A program made the translations under genes and the position numbers. DNA of 64,000 nt from Wandonia sp964447015 (GTDB taxonomy: Bacteria; Bacteroidota; Bacteroidia; Flavobacteriales_D; Crocinitomicaceae), in assembly GCA_964447015.1 (NCBI GenBank), contig CAYUQU010000001.1, positions 62,001-126,000 of the forward strand, given 5' to 3'. Of the stretch, positions 8,317-18,114 are shown piece after piece. Every line of letters starts with the position of its first letter. Position 1 is the first letter of the stretch. The notes beneath the pieces were generated by a model that made no database searches, was not told where the DNA came from, and worked only from the letters and a program-made list of their open reading frames with translations.

Positions 8317-9315
8317 ATGAATGAGACTACAATGCGTAATTTGATCCAGGATTTCCCTAAAAATATTTCTACTGCGCTTGAAATTGCAGGTAAAATTGAA
8401 CTTAAACCCCTTTCGAAAGAAATTCGCAATGTAGTCGTTTGCGGAATGGGAGGATCGGGAATTGGCGGCAAAATTGTCAGTCAATGGGTTTCTGATGATT
8501 TAAGTGTTCCGTTTGTATGTGTGAATGATTATGTATTGCCTTATTTTGTGGACGAGCACACATTGCTTATCGCTTCATCGTATTCAGGCGACACCGAAGA
8601 AACATTATCTGCGTTAGAAGACGGTCTCAACAAAGGCGCGCACGTTGTGGCTATTTGCTCAGGAGGAAAATTAGCTCAATTAGCAAAAGAGCACAATTTT
8701 GATGCAATCATCGTTCCTGGAGGTAACCCTCCACGTTCGGCATTGGCTTTTTCGCTTGTTCAGCTTGTGGCTATTTTTGAAAAACTTGAACTTGTTACCA
8801 TTCGATATACTGCCCAGCTAGAATCTTCAATCAAATTAATCAGTGATAACATTGATGAAATTCATTCTGAAGCAAAAAAATTAGCTACTTTCTTGTATGG
8901 TAAAATGCCAATTATCTACGCAACTTCGATGTTTGAGGGAATTGCTGTACGTGCACGTCAACAATTGAATGAAAATGCAAAAGTATTATGTTGGCATCAT
9001 GTCATTCCTGAAATGAATCACAACGAATTAGTTGGTTGGTCTGGGGGAAGTGAAAAGTTTGCTCCAATTTTCTTAATTAACACCAACATGTACGACAGAA
9101 ATGCATTTCGTTTGAATCTATCGAAAGAAGTGATGGAGGAAAAAGGTGCAAAGGCATTTTTTGTAGAAGCAAAGGGGGAAAGCATGACACAAGAGTCCAT
9201 CTATTTCATTCATTTGATTGACTGGGCATCTTTGTATTTATCTGAAATAAAATCGGTTGACCCTATTGCCATTCCTGTTATCGATTATTTAAAAGGTGAG
9301 TTGGGTAAATTCTAA
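8317..9315 (+). CDS. Bifunctional phosphoglucose/phosphomannose isomerase (SIS domain)
   Basis: The 332-aa protein has two SIS sugar-isomerase halves. The first contains GMGGSGIGGKI (about residues 44-54) and SSYSGDTEET, the phosphate-binding Ser/Thr loop. The second contains the N-ENAKVLCWHHVIPEMNHNE motif with the catalytic Glu/His typical of the small bifunctional PGI/PMI family. It interconverts glucose-6-P, mannose-6-P and fructose-6-P, feeding glycolysis and GDP-mannose precursors. lipB follows with 1 nt between stop and start, so the two are co-transcribed. Confidence 0.9.
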   Translation: MNETTMRNLIQDFPKNISTALEIAGKIELKPLSKEIRNVVVCGMGGSGIGGKIVSQWVSDDLSVPFVCVNDYVLPYFVDEHTLLIASSYSGDTEETLSALEDGLNKGAHVVAICSGGKLAQLAKEHNFDAIIVPGGNPPRSALAFSLVQLVAIFEKLELVTIRYTAQLESSIKLISDNIDEIHSEAKKLATFLYGKMPIIYATSMFEGIAVRARQQLNENAKVLCWHHVIPEMNHNELVGWSGGSEKFAPIFLINTNMYDRNAFRLNLSKEVMEEKGAKAFFVEAKGESMTQESIYFIHLIDWASLYLSEIKSVDPIAIPVIDYLKGELGKF

Positions 9316-9316
9316 A

Positions 9317-10033
9317 ATGAACAAAACTGTCATCTTTCAGGATTTAGGTCTCATGGACTACAAAGAAGCATGGGATTATCAGGAAACACTTTTCAGGGCT
9401 ACAATTGAACGCAAAATTGAACAGCGAAATGGCGTTGAAACAGAACCTACGCAAAATTATCTCTTGTTTGTCGAGCACCCTCATGTCTATACATTGGGTA
9501 AAAGTGGAAGTCTAGCCAACCTTTTATTGAACGAGGAAAAACTTACTGAAAACAACGCCAAATTTTACCAAATCAACAGAGGTGGGGATATCACATATCA
9601 TGGACCAGGTCAATTAGTTGCCTACCCTATTTTCGATTTAGACCATTTTTTTACCGATATCCACAAATACCTGCGCCTTTTGGAAGAGGCCGTCATTCAA
9701 GTTTTAGAACATTATGGTCTGAAAGGCGGTCGCGTTGACGGAATGACAGGCGTGTGGCTGGATGGTGACAAACCTACGGCAAGGAAAATTTGCGCAATGG
9801 GCGTAAAATCATCTCGTTGGGTAACCATGCACGGCATCGGATTCAACATCAATTCTGACCTTTCGTATTTTAATCACATCGTTCCTTGCGGAATAGAAGA
9901 TAAATCTGTAACTTCATTGCAACGCGAGTTGGGGAGAGAGATACCTATGAATGAGGTAAAAAGTGTGTTAATGGATAAACTCGCAGAACAATTTGGGTTT
10001 TCTTATGTCAACACAACTACGAAAAGGGACTAA
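9317..10033 (+). CDS. lipB: Octanoyl-[ACP]:protein N-octanoyltransferase (LipB)
   Basis: The 238-aa protein shows the LipB signature RGGDITYHGPGQLVAYPI (residues 88-105), the catalytic Lys157 in ARKICAMGVK and the acyl-thioester Cys191 in IVPCGIEDKSVTS. It transfers octanoate from ACP to lipoyl domains of 2-oxoacid dehydrogenases and GcvH. The frame can open at 9296, inside the preceding gene, but ATG 9317 just after that gene's stop gives the standard N-terminus. It is the second gene of a tight run 8317-11675. Confidence 0.95.
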   Translation: MNKTVIFQDLGLMDYKEAWDYQETLFRATIERKIEQRNGVETEPTQNYLLFVEHPHVYTLGKSGSLANLLLNEEKLTENNAKFYQINRGGDITYHGPGQLVAYPIFDLDHFFTDIHKYLRLLEEAVIQVLEHYGLKGGRVDGMTGVWLDGDKPTARKICAMGVKSSRWVTMHGIGFNINSDLSYFNHIVPCGIEDKSVTSLQRELGREIPMNEVKSVLMDKLAEQFGFSYVNTTTKRD

Positions 10034-10037
10034 CATT

Positions 10038-11258
10038 ATGAAATGGCTTCGACGGATTCTTCTTGTATTGCTTCTGGCGATAATAGGACTTAACATCTAT
10101 ATCGCCGTAACAGGAAAGTGGTATTTTTATACTGCGTTATCAAAGACTTATTTCATCGGACAAAAGGGTCCAGGGATTTACGATTTGGAGCTATTCCCGT
10201 ATCGCACAATTGAACACGCTCCAAAAGAACTCATTCTCAACACACATACTGACAGTCAAAAATTATTTCTTACAGATGAAGAAGAGCAACACATGAAGGA
10301 CTGGGAAACCACTTCTTATTTAGTGATGCGAAACGACACTATTTTATTTGAAAAATATTGGGGTGATCACAATGTGAACACCGTTTCCAATACATTTTCC
10401 ACAGCCAAATCCATGGTTGGATTTATGATTGGAATTGCTATTGAAGAAGGTCTCATTAGCGGACTAGATGAATCCGCATCAAAATACATTCCCGAGTTTG
10501 ACACCGATGACTTACGACCAATTACAATACGCCATTTATTGACCATGAGTCCAGGGTTGGACTGGCATGAGAGTGGCGGAAATCCATTCTCGGACAATGC
10601 AGAGGCTTATTATGGTAAAGATTTGCGCAATAAAGTGTTACAGCAAAAACCGATACGCAAATCAGGTGAGTATTACGATTACATCAGCAGTAGTACCCAG
10701 TTACTTACTTTAGTATTAGAAAAAGCAACAGGTGAAACATTGAGCAGTTATTTTCAAGAAAAGATTTGGTCAAAAATAGGTACAAGTGCTCCTGCATATT
10801 GGAATCTTGATAAGGAAGACGGAATTGAAAAGGGGTATTGCTGCCTTTACGCTACCACTCGAGATTTTGCTAAAATCGGAATTCTTGTGAACCAAAATGG
10901 CAATTGGGATGGCGAACAAATTGTACCAGAATGGTATATGAAAGAAACGTTTACACCGGCAGCTATAAAAACCCTTTCCGAAAAACCCAATCAGCGATAT
11001 GGATTGCATTGGTGGGTTGTGCCATCTGATGTAGACACGATAAAATATGCGCGGGGAATTCAAGGGCAATACATTGCCGTAATTCCTTCAGAAAATATCA
11101 TTGTGGTTCGAACAGGACATAATCGCACACCTGATTACAAAAAAGTGCCGAGTGATGCAGATGAATTCCCTGCAATTATTCGCCCTCAAGTTGGACATCC
11201 TCCGGATTTGTTTATTTATCTTCGCACCGCATTAAGATTGTCAAAGGAAGCACACTAA
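10038..11258 (+). CDS. Membrane-anchored serine hydrolase, beta-lactamase/class C (PBP4*-like) family
   Basis: Counting from ATG 10038 (406 aa), there is an N-terminal membrane anchor (about residues 5-24) and then a beta-lactamase-related domain. The catalytic SxxK is STAK at residues 121-124, followed by a YxS element (Tyr215, Ser217) and a late GIQGQY strand in place of the usual HxG/KTG. The family includes esterases, D-aminopeptidases and penicillin-binding proteins, so the substrate is open. A longer frame begins inside lipB; ATG 10038, 4 nt after the lipB stop, is preferred. Confidence 0.85.
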   Translation: MKWLRRILLVLLLAIIGLNIYIAVTGKWYFYTALSKTYFIGQKGPGIYDLELFPYRTIEHAPKELILNTHTDSQKLFLTDEEEQHMKDWETTSYLVMRNDTILFEKYWGDHNVNTVSNTFSTAKSMVGFMIGIAIEEGLISGLDESASKYIPEFDTDDLRPITIRHLLTMSPGLDWHESGGNPFSDNAEAYYGKDLRNKVLQQKPIRKSGEYYDYISSSTQLLTLVLEKATGETLSSYFQEKIWSKIGTSAPAYWNLDKEDGIEKGYCCLYATTRDFAKIGILVNQNGNWDGEQIVPEWYMKETFTPAAIKTLSEKPNQRYGLHWWVVPSDVDTIKYARGIQGQYIAVIPSENIIVVRTGHNRTPDYKKVPSDADEFPAIIRPQVGHPPDLFIYLRTALRLSKEAH

Positions 11259-11264
11259 ATAGTT

Positions 11265-11675
11265 ATGAAAGAGTCTTTAAAAAGTAATCCCGCTAACGGA
11301 GTTGGGGTGGCTGTAGTTATTGAAACAAACGAAGAAGGTCATCCTCAACACTATGTGTACCTCATCAACGAACGTGCTGAAACACTCAAAGGATGTATAG
11401 TTGCTGCACGAGGTTATGGTCGCCATCCTGATTCGGATGAACTTATCCAAACGTCTGTTCTGCGCCATTTTTTAGATGAAATCAAACCCAATTCACCAAA
11501 AAAAATTGAACCCATTATGCCCGAATTGTTTGGATTGAACAACGAGTATTGGGTTAGCTTTTGGATTGGAGATGTGATGTACGACAAAAAATATATTTTC
11601 CTGCCAGAAACAATACAAGAAGCTAATTTTGTGACGGTACCTCTATTAGAGATAAAAGGAGTGTTTATTCGATGA
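11265..11675 (+). CDS. Conserved hypothetical protein
   Basis: I cannot assign this 136-aa protein. It is soluble, without a signal peptide, and appears alpha/beta: KGCIVAARGYG and YWVSFWIGDVMYDKKYIFLPETI are the most ordered-looking parts. It starts 6 nt after the serine hydrolase stop and ends the 8317-11675 run, so it is very likely translated from the same mRNA. Composition matches its neighbours, so it looks native rather than acquired. Confidence 0.7.
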   Translation: MKESLKSNPANGVGVAVVIETNEEGHPQHYVYLINERAETLKGCIVAARGYGRHPDSDELIQTSVLRHFLDEIKPNSPKKIEPIMPELFGLNNEYWVSFWIGDVMYDKKYIFLPETIQEANFVTVPLLEIKGVFIR

Positions 11676-11767
11676 CGAGTATTCGTAGACAATAGTTAAA
11701 ATGGTTTTGTGTAAAACGTGTGCATGAATACATGAGTGAAATAAACCATTACTAGACAAACAATTAT

Positions 11768-11775
11768 TAATTTTG
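11768..11775 (+). promoter_or_regulatory. -7 promoter box of purD
   Basis: TAATTTTG is an exact TAnnTTTG match, 25 nt before the purD ATG. No -33 TTG was identified. Confidence 0.45.
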
Positions 11776-11800
11776 AAAAAAAATTCGATTTCCATATAAA

Positions 11801-13075
11801 ATGAGAATACTATTATTAGGTTCAGGAGGACGCGAGCATGCATTTAGCTGGAAAATTGCGCAAAGTTCACATTTAGAAGAATTATATATTGCACCAGGAA
11901 ATGCAGGAACCCGACTGCACGGAATAAACGTACCGATTAAAGCAGATGATTTTGACGCGGTGAAAGCATTTGTATTGGAGAAAAAAATTACAATGGTCGT
12001 TGTAGGACCTGAAGACCCTCTCGTAAAAGGAATTCGCGATTTTTTTGAGCAAGACAGTGAAATCAAACACATTCCTGTGATAGGACCTGATAAAAAAGGT
12101 GCACAACTCGAAGGAAGTAAAGATTTCTCCAAAATTTTCATGGAAAAATACAATATCCCTACAGCTAAATATAAAACGTTCACAAAAGATACGCTCGAAG
12201 AAGGATACAAATTTTTGGACAAACTTAAACCTCCTTATGTTCTTAAAGCTGACGGACTTGCTGCGGGAAAAGGTGTGTTAATTTTAGACAATATTAAAGA
12301 TGCCAAAAAAGAACTTAACCACATGTTGGTTGATGCAAAATTTGGCGATGCCAGCTCAAGAGTAGTCATTGAAGAATTCCTCAAAGGGATAGAACTTTCT
12401 GTCTTTGTCTTGACTGATGGACATTCATACAAGATTTTACCTTCAGCTAAAGATTACAAACGAATTGGTGAAGGTGACACAGGATTAAACACTGGTGGTA
12501 TGGGAGCGGTTTCGCCTGTTCCTTTTGCTACTAAAGAATTCATGGATCGAGTTGAAAATCAAATCGTAATTCCTACAATTAAAGGTCTTCAACAAGAGGA
12601 TATTAATTATAAAGGATTTATCTTTATAGGTTTAATGGCTATGAAGGGAGAACCTTACGTAATTGAATATAACTGTAGAATGGGAGACCCTGAGACAGAA
12701 GTGGTCTTGCCTAGAATTAAGTCAGACTTACTTGACTTATTTGAAGGTGTGGCAAGTGGTACGCTGTCAGAACGCGATATTGAATTTGACCCACGCGCTG
12801 CAGCAACGGTAATGATGGTTTCGGGAGGATATCCTGAAGCTTACGAAAAAGGCAAAACAATTTACGGATTGAATGAAGTTGAAAATTGCCAAGTTTTTCA
12901 TGCTGGAACCAGCTATGACGGCCCTGTTGTTAAAACAGACGGAGGTCGAGTTCTAGCTGTAACTGCACTTGGAAAATCAATTGAAGTCGCACTTGATAAA
13001 GCATTTAGCAACGTCGATAAAATTGAATACGAAGGCGCGTATTACAGGAAAGACATCGGACAAGATTTGATGTAA
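11801..13075 (+). CDS. purD: Phosphoribosylamine-glycine ligase (GARS)
   Basis: At 424 aa it has the full PurD layout: the N-terminal LLLGSGGREHAF motif (residues 4-15), the ATP-grasp core (KADGLAAGKGV, LSVFVLTDG), and the family signature YNCRMGDPETEVVLPR with metal-binding residues, then the C-terminal domain. It makes glycinamide ribonucleotide from phosphoribosylamine, glycine and ATP, step two of purine synthesis. No other pur genes are nearby. The CNNM-family gene follows after 14 nt. Confidence 0.97.
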   Translation: MRILLLGSGGREHAFSWKIAQSSHLEELYIAPGNAGTRLHGINVPIKADDFDAVKAFVLEKKITMVVVGPEDPLVKGIRDFFEQDSEIKHIPVIGPDKKGAQLEGSKDFSKIFMEKYNIPTAKYKTFTKDTLEEGYKFLDKLKPPYVLKADGLAAGKGVLILDNIKDAKKELNHMLVDAKFGDASSRVVIEEFLKGIELSVFVLTDGHSYKILPSAKDYKRIGEGDTGLNTGGMGAVSPVPFATKEFMDRVENQIVIPTIKGLQQEDINYKGFIFIGLMAMKGEPYVIEYNCRMGDPETEVVLPRIKSDLLDLFEGVASGTLSERDIEFDPRAAATVMMVSGGYPEAYEKGKTIYGLNEVENCQVFHAGTSYDGPVVKTDGGRVLAVTALGKSIEVALDKAFSNVDKIEYEGAYYRKDIGQDLM

Positions 13076-13089
13076 ATCTGAATTAAATT

Positions 13090-14355
13090 ATGGATGACCC
13101 CGGCTTTTTAATCGTTTATATCCTTCTGTCACTTGTGGCATCAGCCTTTTTTTCTGGGACTGAGATCGCGTTTGTTACGGCAAATCGTTTGAAAATTGAA
13201 TTAGATCGCTCTTCAGGAAAATTTTCTGGCAAAATTTTAGCGCGATTTGTAAAACGCCCTGAAAGCTTTATATCCGCTATGCTTCTTGGAAACAATGCAG
13301 CCTTGGTAATCTACGGTCTATGCATGGGATTACTGGTCGAGCCAGTACTTGGAATGTTTATTCCAAGCGAAGCCGTTGTTCTAATTGTGCAAACGATTTT
13401 CTCTACTATTCTTATTCTGGTTACTGCAGAATTTTTACCCAAAGCTTTTTTTCAAATCAATCCAAACAGAATCCTTAGCTATATCGCTCTGCCTTTGATA
13501 TTCATATACTGGATTTTGTATATTCCAACCTCTTTTACATTAATGATTTCAAATGTCTTTTTGCGCATTTTCGGCATGGACACTAAGCAGACAGAACGTG
13601 TGTTTTCAAAAGTAGATCTAGATTATTTTGTGCGCGACATGAATGAGCGCATGAAAGACGAGTCAGAATTGACCAATGAGATGCAAATTCTTCAAAATGC
13701 ACTCGATTTCTCTAAAATTAAAGCCCGCGACTGCATGATTCCTCGTACAGAAATTGTCGCTATGGATTTAGACGAAGACATCGAGACTTTGCGCGCAAAA
13801 TTTGTGGAGTTGGGATTGTCAAAAATTCTTATTTACCGAGATAGCATAGACAATATAATTGGCTACGTCCATTCATTTGAACTTTTCAAAAAACCAACAG
13901 CCATAAAGCAAATTCTACTCCCAATTCCTGTCGTTCCTGAGGCTATGCCTGGAAAAGAAATGCTTGAATTGTTTGCGCGTCAATCTGGAAACATTGCTAT
14001 TGTGGTCGATGAATTTGGTGGTACATCGGGACTAATCACGATTGAAGACCTAATTGAAGAAATTTTCGGAGAGATTGAAGATGAACATGATCACGAAGAG
14101 TTAACTGAAGAAAAAATTGATGAGTACACTTATCTCTTTAGTGCGCGACAAGAAATCGATTATTTAAATGAAACATACCATCTCAATTTACCCGAGATGG
14201 AAGACTTTGATACCTTGGGTGGTATGGTGCTTTATTATCTAGAAAGTATTCCCGAAAAAGGAGCACATTTTTCACTCGATAATTGTGAAATTGAGGTAAT
14301 TGAGGTGTCAGACAGACGTGTAGATTTGGTGCAACTTACACTCACAGACAATTAA
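13090..14355 (+). CDS. CNNM/CBS/CorC-HlyC membrane protein (hemolysin family, GldE-like)
   Basis: The 421-aa protein begins with a CNNM transmembrane domain (residues about 1-175, three to four helices, with FFSGTEIAFVTANR at 17-30), followed by a CBS pair (DCMIPRTEIVAMD; GNIAIVVDEFGGTSGLIT) and a C-terminal CorC_HlyC domain. The family exports Mg2+ or other divalent cations. In Bacteroidota one paralogue, GldE, assists gliding, and another precedes PpiD-like isomerase genes. The latter neighbourhood is what is seen here, so I do not assign gldE. Confidence 0.85.
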   Translation: MDDPGFLIVYILLSLVASAFFSGTEIAFVTANRLKIELDRSSGKFSGKILARFVKRPESFISAMLLGNNAALVIYGLCMGLLVEPVLGMFIPSEAVVLIVQTIFSTILILVTAEFLPKAFFQINPNRILSYIALPLIFIYWILYIPTSFTLMISNVFLRIFGMDTKQTERVFSKVDLDYFVRDMNERMKDESELTNEMQILQNALDFSKIKARDCMIPRTEIVAMDLDEDIETLRAKFVELGLSKILIYRDSIDNIIGYVHSFELFKKPTAIKQILLPIPVVPEAMPGKEMLELFARQSGNIAIVVDEFGGTSGLITIEDLIEEIFGEIEDEHDHEELTEEKIDEYTYLFSARQEIDYLNETYHLNLPEMEDFDTLGGMVLYYLESIPEKGAHFSLDNCEIEVIEVSDRRVDLVQLTLTDN

Positions 14356-14422
14356 ACCTTACAAAACACTTTCAAATTTGAAATTCAACTCTTATATTCG
14401 CACCCCTAAAGTAGTTTAGAAA

Positions 14423-16618
14423 ATGATAACAATTGGAAAAATTCGCGAGAAGTCTGGTCTTCTCCTTTTAGTAATCGGCGGAGCGCTGTTACTCTTCATT
14501 CTTGGTGAGTTCGTTCGTAACATGGGTGGTTCATTTGCTGAATCAAACCCTCGTGGTGAAATTTACGGCGAGCCAATTGACGAGGCAGAGCTAACCGAAT
14601 TGATTGAGTTGTTCACTAATAGTGAAAAACAACAAATAGCTCAACAAGGTCGTGAATTTACAGACCAAGACGCTAAAAATGCTGAGGACAAAGCATGGAA
14701 TGAATATGTTCGTCAAGCATTGTTGGAGAAAGAATTTGAAGCGCTTGGAATAGCTGTGGGTGAAGATGAAATCGATGCATTTATTTTTGGAACAAATGGT
14801 GCACAACCAAATCCAATGATTGCGCAATACTTCCCTGATTCACTTGGAGCAGGTGTTGACATGAATATTCTTGAAGATTTCATTAGCAAAGCCGAAGCAG
14901 GTGAGCAAGTTGAAAACGGAGTAGATGAACGTGGGCAACCTACTTATTTTAGTTATGCTGAGTTTTGGGCAAATCTTCGTGAAGAAATTGCGAACCAAAG
15001 AAAAGCAAACAAATACGTTGCACTAATTGAGAGAGGTAACTATGTAACGACATTGGAAGCTAGAGAAGATTACGCAACTAAAAATGAAGTGAAAAACATT
15101 TCATTTGTCTTCAGACCATATACTTCGCAAGAGACAATGGATATGACGCTTTCAGAAGACCAATTCAAAACATATTACGATGCACATAAAGACGATGCAA
15201 AGTACAAGCAAAAAGCTTCACGTATTTTGCAATATGTAACTATGGAAATCAAACCTACTTTTGAAGACAAAGAGCAAGGTACAGCTAGATTAGAACACCT
15301 TAAAGATGCATTTTCAAAATCAGAACAAGATTCATTATTTGTAATGATAAATTCTGAAGAGAAAGTGTTTGATCGCAACCAAACATTTAGATCTGCTTTA
15401 ACTCCAGGTGCTCCGGGAACTTATCCTGAGTCTGTAGATGAGAAATTTCAAACTGCAAACACAGGTGACGTTGTAGGTCCTTATGTAAATGGAGAACGAG
15501 TTGAGTTAGCTAAGGTACTTGGATTTGAAAATGAAAAGCAAGCGTGGGTTCGCCACATATTAATATCTGCAGGTAGCAATGGTGTTTCATTCGAAGATGC
15601 TCAGAAAAAAGCTGACAGCCTTATTGAAGTGATAAAAGCTAAAAACAATTTTGTAGAATTAGTGAAAACTGTATCGGAAGATCCAGGATCAATTGAGAAT
15701 AATGGTGAGTACAAATGGTTCCAAGAAGGACAGATGGTAACTGAGTTTAATGACTATTCTTTTAATCAGCCATTAAACAAACTTGGAAGCGTACAAACAA
15801 CTTACGGAATTCACATAATTGAAGTATTGGGAAGACGTGAGGCTAAATTGCCTAAACTTGCTATCGTATCTTCAAGAGTTCAAGCTTCAGAATCTACAAT
15901 ATTAGATTACGAGCAAAAAGCAAAAGATTTCTGGTCGCTAGCTGATGAAACTCCTGAAGAGTTTGAAAAAGTAGCCCAAGACAGCAACCTGTTTGTTAGA
16001 CCAGTAACTGTATTTTTAGAAAATCCACAAGTAGGTGGTTTCTCTGCAGTTGCTCAAAATCAAATATTGAGATTTGGCTTTAATAAAGGAGCTAAAGTTT
16101 TAGATATTAGTGAGCCAATTAGAGACGGCAACCGTTTTGTTATTGTACAATTGAAAAAAATAAAAGAAGATGGCGCTCCTGATATGGAAGATGCTAGACA
16201 ATTGATGGAAACAGACGCGAAGAATGCTGTGATTGCTGATAAATACCTTAAAGAGATGAGCGGAATGAGCGATCTTAACAAATTAGCTTCTAAGTTCAGT
16301 GTACCTGTACAAAACGCAGAAGTGACTTTTGCAAGTGGTAATATTGGTAACAGTGGAAGTGAACCAAAAGTTGTTGGAGCTCTGTTTTCAGGATTGAAAG
16401 ATGGTCAAACAACAAAACCAATTGCAGGTAAGCAAGGTGTATATGTTGTGAAGATTGCTGAAACTATTGCACCAATGGAAACAACAGATTACTCTGCTTC
16501 TAAAACAGAACTGACTAATCGCTTATTCTCTTCTGCATCTCGTAATGCACTTCAAGGACTAATCAAATACGCTGATGTAAAAGATTATCGTACACAGGTT
16601 AGAATTGGAGCAAGATAA
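14423..16618 (+). CDS. PpiD-like periplasmic folding factor (SurA_N plus parvulin domain)
   Basis: The 731-aa protein has one N-terminal membrane anchor (LLLLVIGGALLLFILGEFV, about residues 13-31), a SurA/PpiD-type N-terminal chaperone region and a PpiC rotamase domain near residues 372-470 (WVRHILIS, VSEDPGSIENNGEYKWF, YGIHIIEVLGRR), followed by a long C-terminal chaperone portion. PpiD/SurA proteins help secreted and outer-membrane proteins fold. A good hairpin terminator follows, and the CNNM gene lies upstream. Confidence 0.9.
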   Translation: MITIGKIREKSGLLLLVIGGALLLFILGEFVRNMGGSFAESNPRGEIYGEPIDEAELTELIELFTNSEKQQIAQQGREFTDQDAKNAEDKAWNEYVRQALLEKEFEALGIAVGEDEIDAFIFGTNGAQPNPMIAQYFPDSLGAGVDMNILEDFISKAEAGEQVENGVDERGQPTYFSYAEFWANLREEIANQRKANKYVALIERGNYVTTLEAREDYATKNEVKNISFVFRPYTSQETMDMTLSEDQFKTYYDAHKDDAKYKQKASRILQYVTMEIKPTFEDKEQGTARLEHLKDAFSKSEQDSLFVMINSEEKVFDRNQTFRSALTPGAPGTYPESVDEKFQTANTGDVVGPYVNGERVELAKVLGFENEKQAWVRHILISAGSNGVSFEDAQKKADSLIEVIKAKNNFVELVKTVSEDPGSIENNGEYKWFQEGQMVTEFNDYSFNQPLNKLGSVQTTYGIHIIEVLGRREAKLPKLAIVSSRVQASESTILDYEQKAKDFWSLADETPEEFEKVAQDSNLFVRPVTVFLENPQVGGFSAVAQNQILRFGFNKGAKVLDISEPIRDGNRFVIVQLKKIKEDGAPDMEDARQLMETDAKNAVIADKYLKEMSGMSDLNKLASKFSVPVQNAEVTFASGNIGNSGSEPKVVGALFSGLKDGQTTKPIAGKQGVYVVKIAETIAPMETTDYSASKTELTNRLFSSASRNALQGLIKYADVKDYRTQVRIGAR

Positions 16619-16647
16619 TAGAATTTATACCAATCAAAATAAGCAAG

Positions 16648-16678
16648 ATGCGACCTTTTAAAGGGTCGCATTTTTTTA
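16648..16678 (+). terminator. Terminator between convergent ppiD-like and GT-C genes
   Basis: An 8-bp perfect stem (ATGCGACC / GGTCGCAT) with a short AT loop is followed by seven T residues. It serves the plus-strand gene, and the minus-strand gene ends 20 nt away. Confidence 0.85.
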
Positions 16679-16697
16679 TTGCTTAAATTCACTTAGC

Positions 16698-18110
16698 TTA
16701 TTGAAGTGGAATGATCTCCCTTTCTTCACCATGTTGTCGGCTGTTTTCGTAGTCTGGAGTGATTAATTGTTCCCAATATCCATGTGGAGTATATCTTTTT
16801 AAGAAAACGGTCTTATAGCCCTCGTAAGTCATCGCTTCATAATGAATAATACCGTTTGCATATTGCCAACTTTGAACATAATTCAACAACATGAAAAAGA
16901 TAGGGAAAATAAACAAAGACTTGCGCCATTTTTTTTCTGACATCCACTCAAAAGATGCCGCTAATGGAAATGCCATCAAAGGCAGAATATCTATCAGAGT
17001 ACGTGCGCCAAAACCTCCACCATACCACCAACACCACCAAGAAAAAGTAACATAAAGAAAAATAGGTAAGAAAAGTGAAATAGCAACAAATACCAGACGA
17101 TTTAATCTATACAAACGCAAGAGTCCAAAAGCAGCAATAATCATCATTGGAGTATAAATAAACCACCCTTTTCGGAAAGAAAGTAATCCATCAAATACAT
17201 GAGGCTTTAACCAGAAAAAATGTTCATTTAAATATGAGTAATACATCCATTGTCCAGACTGTACTTTCCAAAACAAAAGTTGTGGTATCCAAACTAAAAA
17301 AGCGAACAACACAGCGCAATAGAAGTTTCTAGAACGGAAAATGAGTTTTATGTAATCAACGAACGTATAATTAACTGGTTTGTTAAGGATAAATAAAGGA
17401 AGTAAAAATAAGATATTAATCGGGCGAATCAGAACCATCAAGCCTATCACAATTCCCAGAAATAGAGACTTCTTTAATGAAACTCGCTCAAGCCAAATTG
17501 GGTAGATATACAAAGCCATTGCAAACAAACAGAAATTGTAAGGATGCGACATGCCCACTTCACTTACTGAATAAAAATACATATTTGTTCCAAACGCTAT
17601 TGCCAACAGCGTAAAGCCCACTATCCACTCATTATAATATCGCTTAAGCCATTTCCACAAAAAGATGAACCCAAGTAAACCGTAAAAAACAGTTGCCCAC
17701 ATCATCATATACTGATATGGCTTAGAAAAACCATCGCGAGGTGAATTTGAAAAGTTATTTGTGTAAATATCCGCTACAAAGAAAAAAGGTAAGTCCATCA
17801 TCGCTTTACCCATTGACATTTTTGGAACATATTCTCCTTTTGGAGTTTCATAGGCCCAATACTGCCCTTTTAAGTCGTAATGCTCTTTATCTTTCTTATA
17901 AAACCCCCAAAGCGGATCTTTGTGGATGAACGTAGCAGGTAAATAAGAATAATACCAAACAACATCATTTTGAATTACACGATTCTCTCGCCAAAGATTA
18001 TTATTCTGCCCTGCGACAATATAAAAGAGAATAATGAATAGCAGTGATACTAAACTGAAATGATTTCTCAGCAATCCGAGCAATGATTGTAAATATTTCT
18101 TGCTCGTCAT
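16698..18110 (-). CDS. Multi-pass membrane protein, probable GT-C/GT39-type glycosyltransferase
   Basis: The 470-aa protein has about ten hydrophobic helices spread over its length and an acidic-aromatic first loop (QNDVVWYYSYLPA) like that of GT-C enzymes that use polyprenyl-phosphate sugars. Start ATG 18110 was chosen because it lies 4 nt after the stop of the GT2 gene; the longer frame would overlap it and adds polar residues. The adjacent DPM1-like GT2 could supply the lipid-linked sugar it uses (inference). It carries no recognisable catalytic motif beyond the Asp in the first loop, so the assignment is moderate. Confidence 0.65.
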   Translation of the reverse strand: MTSKKYLQSLLGLLRNHFSLVSLLFIILFYIVAGQNNNLWRENRVIQNDVVWYYSYLPATFIHKDPLWGFYKKDKEHYDLKGQYWAYETPKGEYVPKMSMGKAMMDLPFFFVADIYTNNFSNSPRDGFSKPYQYMMMWATVFYGLLGFIFLWKWLKRYYNEWIVGFTLLAIAFGTNMYFYSVSEVGMSHPYNFCLFAMALYIYPIWLERVSLKKSLFLGIVIGLMVLIRPINILFLLPLFILNKPVNYTFVDYIKLIFRSRNFYCAVLFAFLVWIPQLLFWKVQSGQWMYYSYLNEHFFWLKPHVFDGLLSFRKGWFIYTPMMIIAAFGLLRLYRLNRLVFVAISLFLPIFLYVTFSWWCWWYGGGFGARTLIDILPLMAFPLAASFEWMSEKKWRKSLFIFPIFFMLLNYVQSWQYANGIIHYEAMTYEGYKTVFLKRYTPHGYWEQLITPDYENSRQHGEEREIIPLQ

Positions 18111-18114
18111 ATCA

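Noticed and set aside
13090..14355. Assignment as gldE
   Set aside because: The domain layout fits GldE, but the neighbours (purD, PpiD-like) match the other CNNM paralogue context rather than ssb-gldE-gldD.
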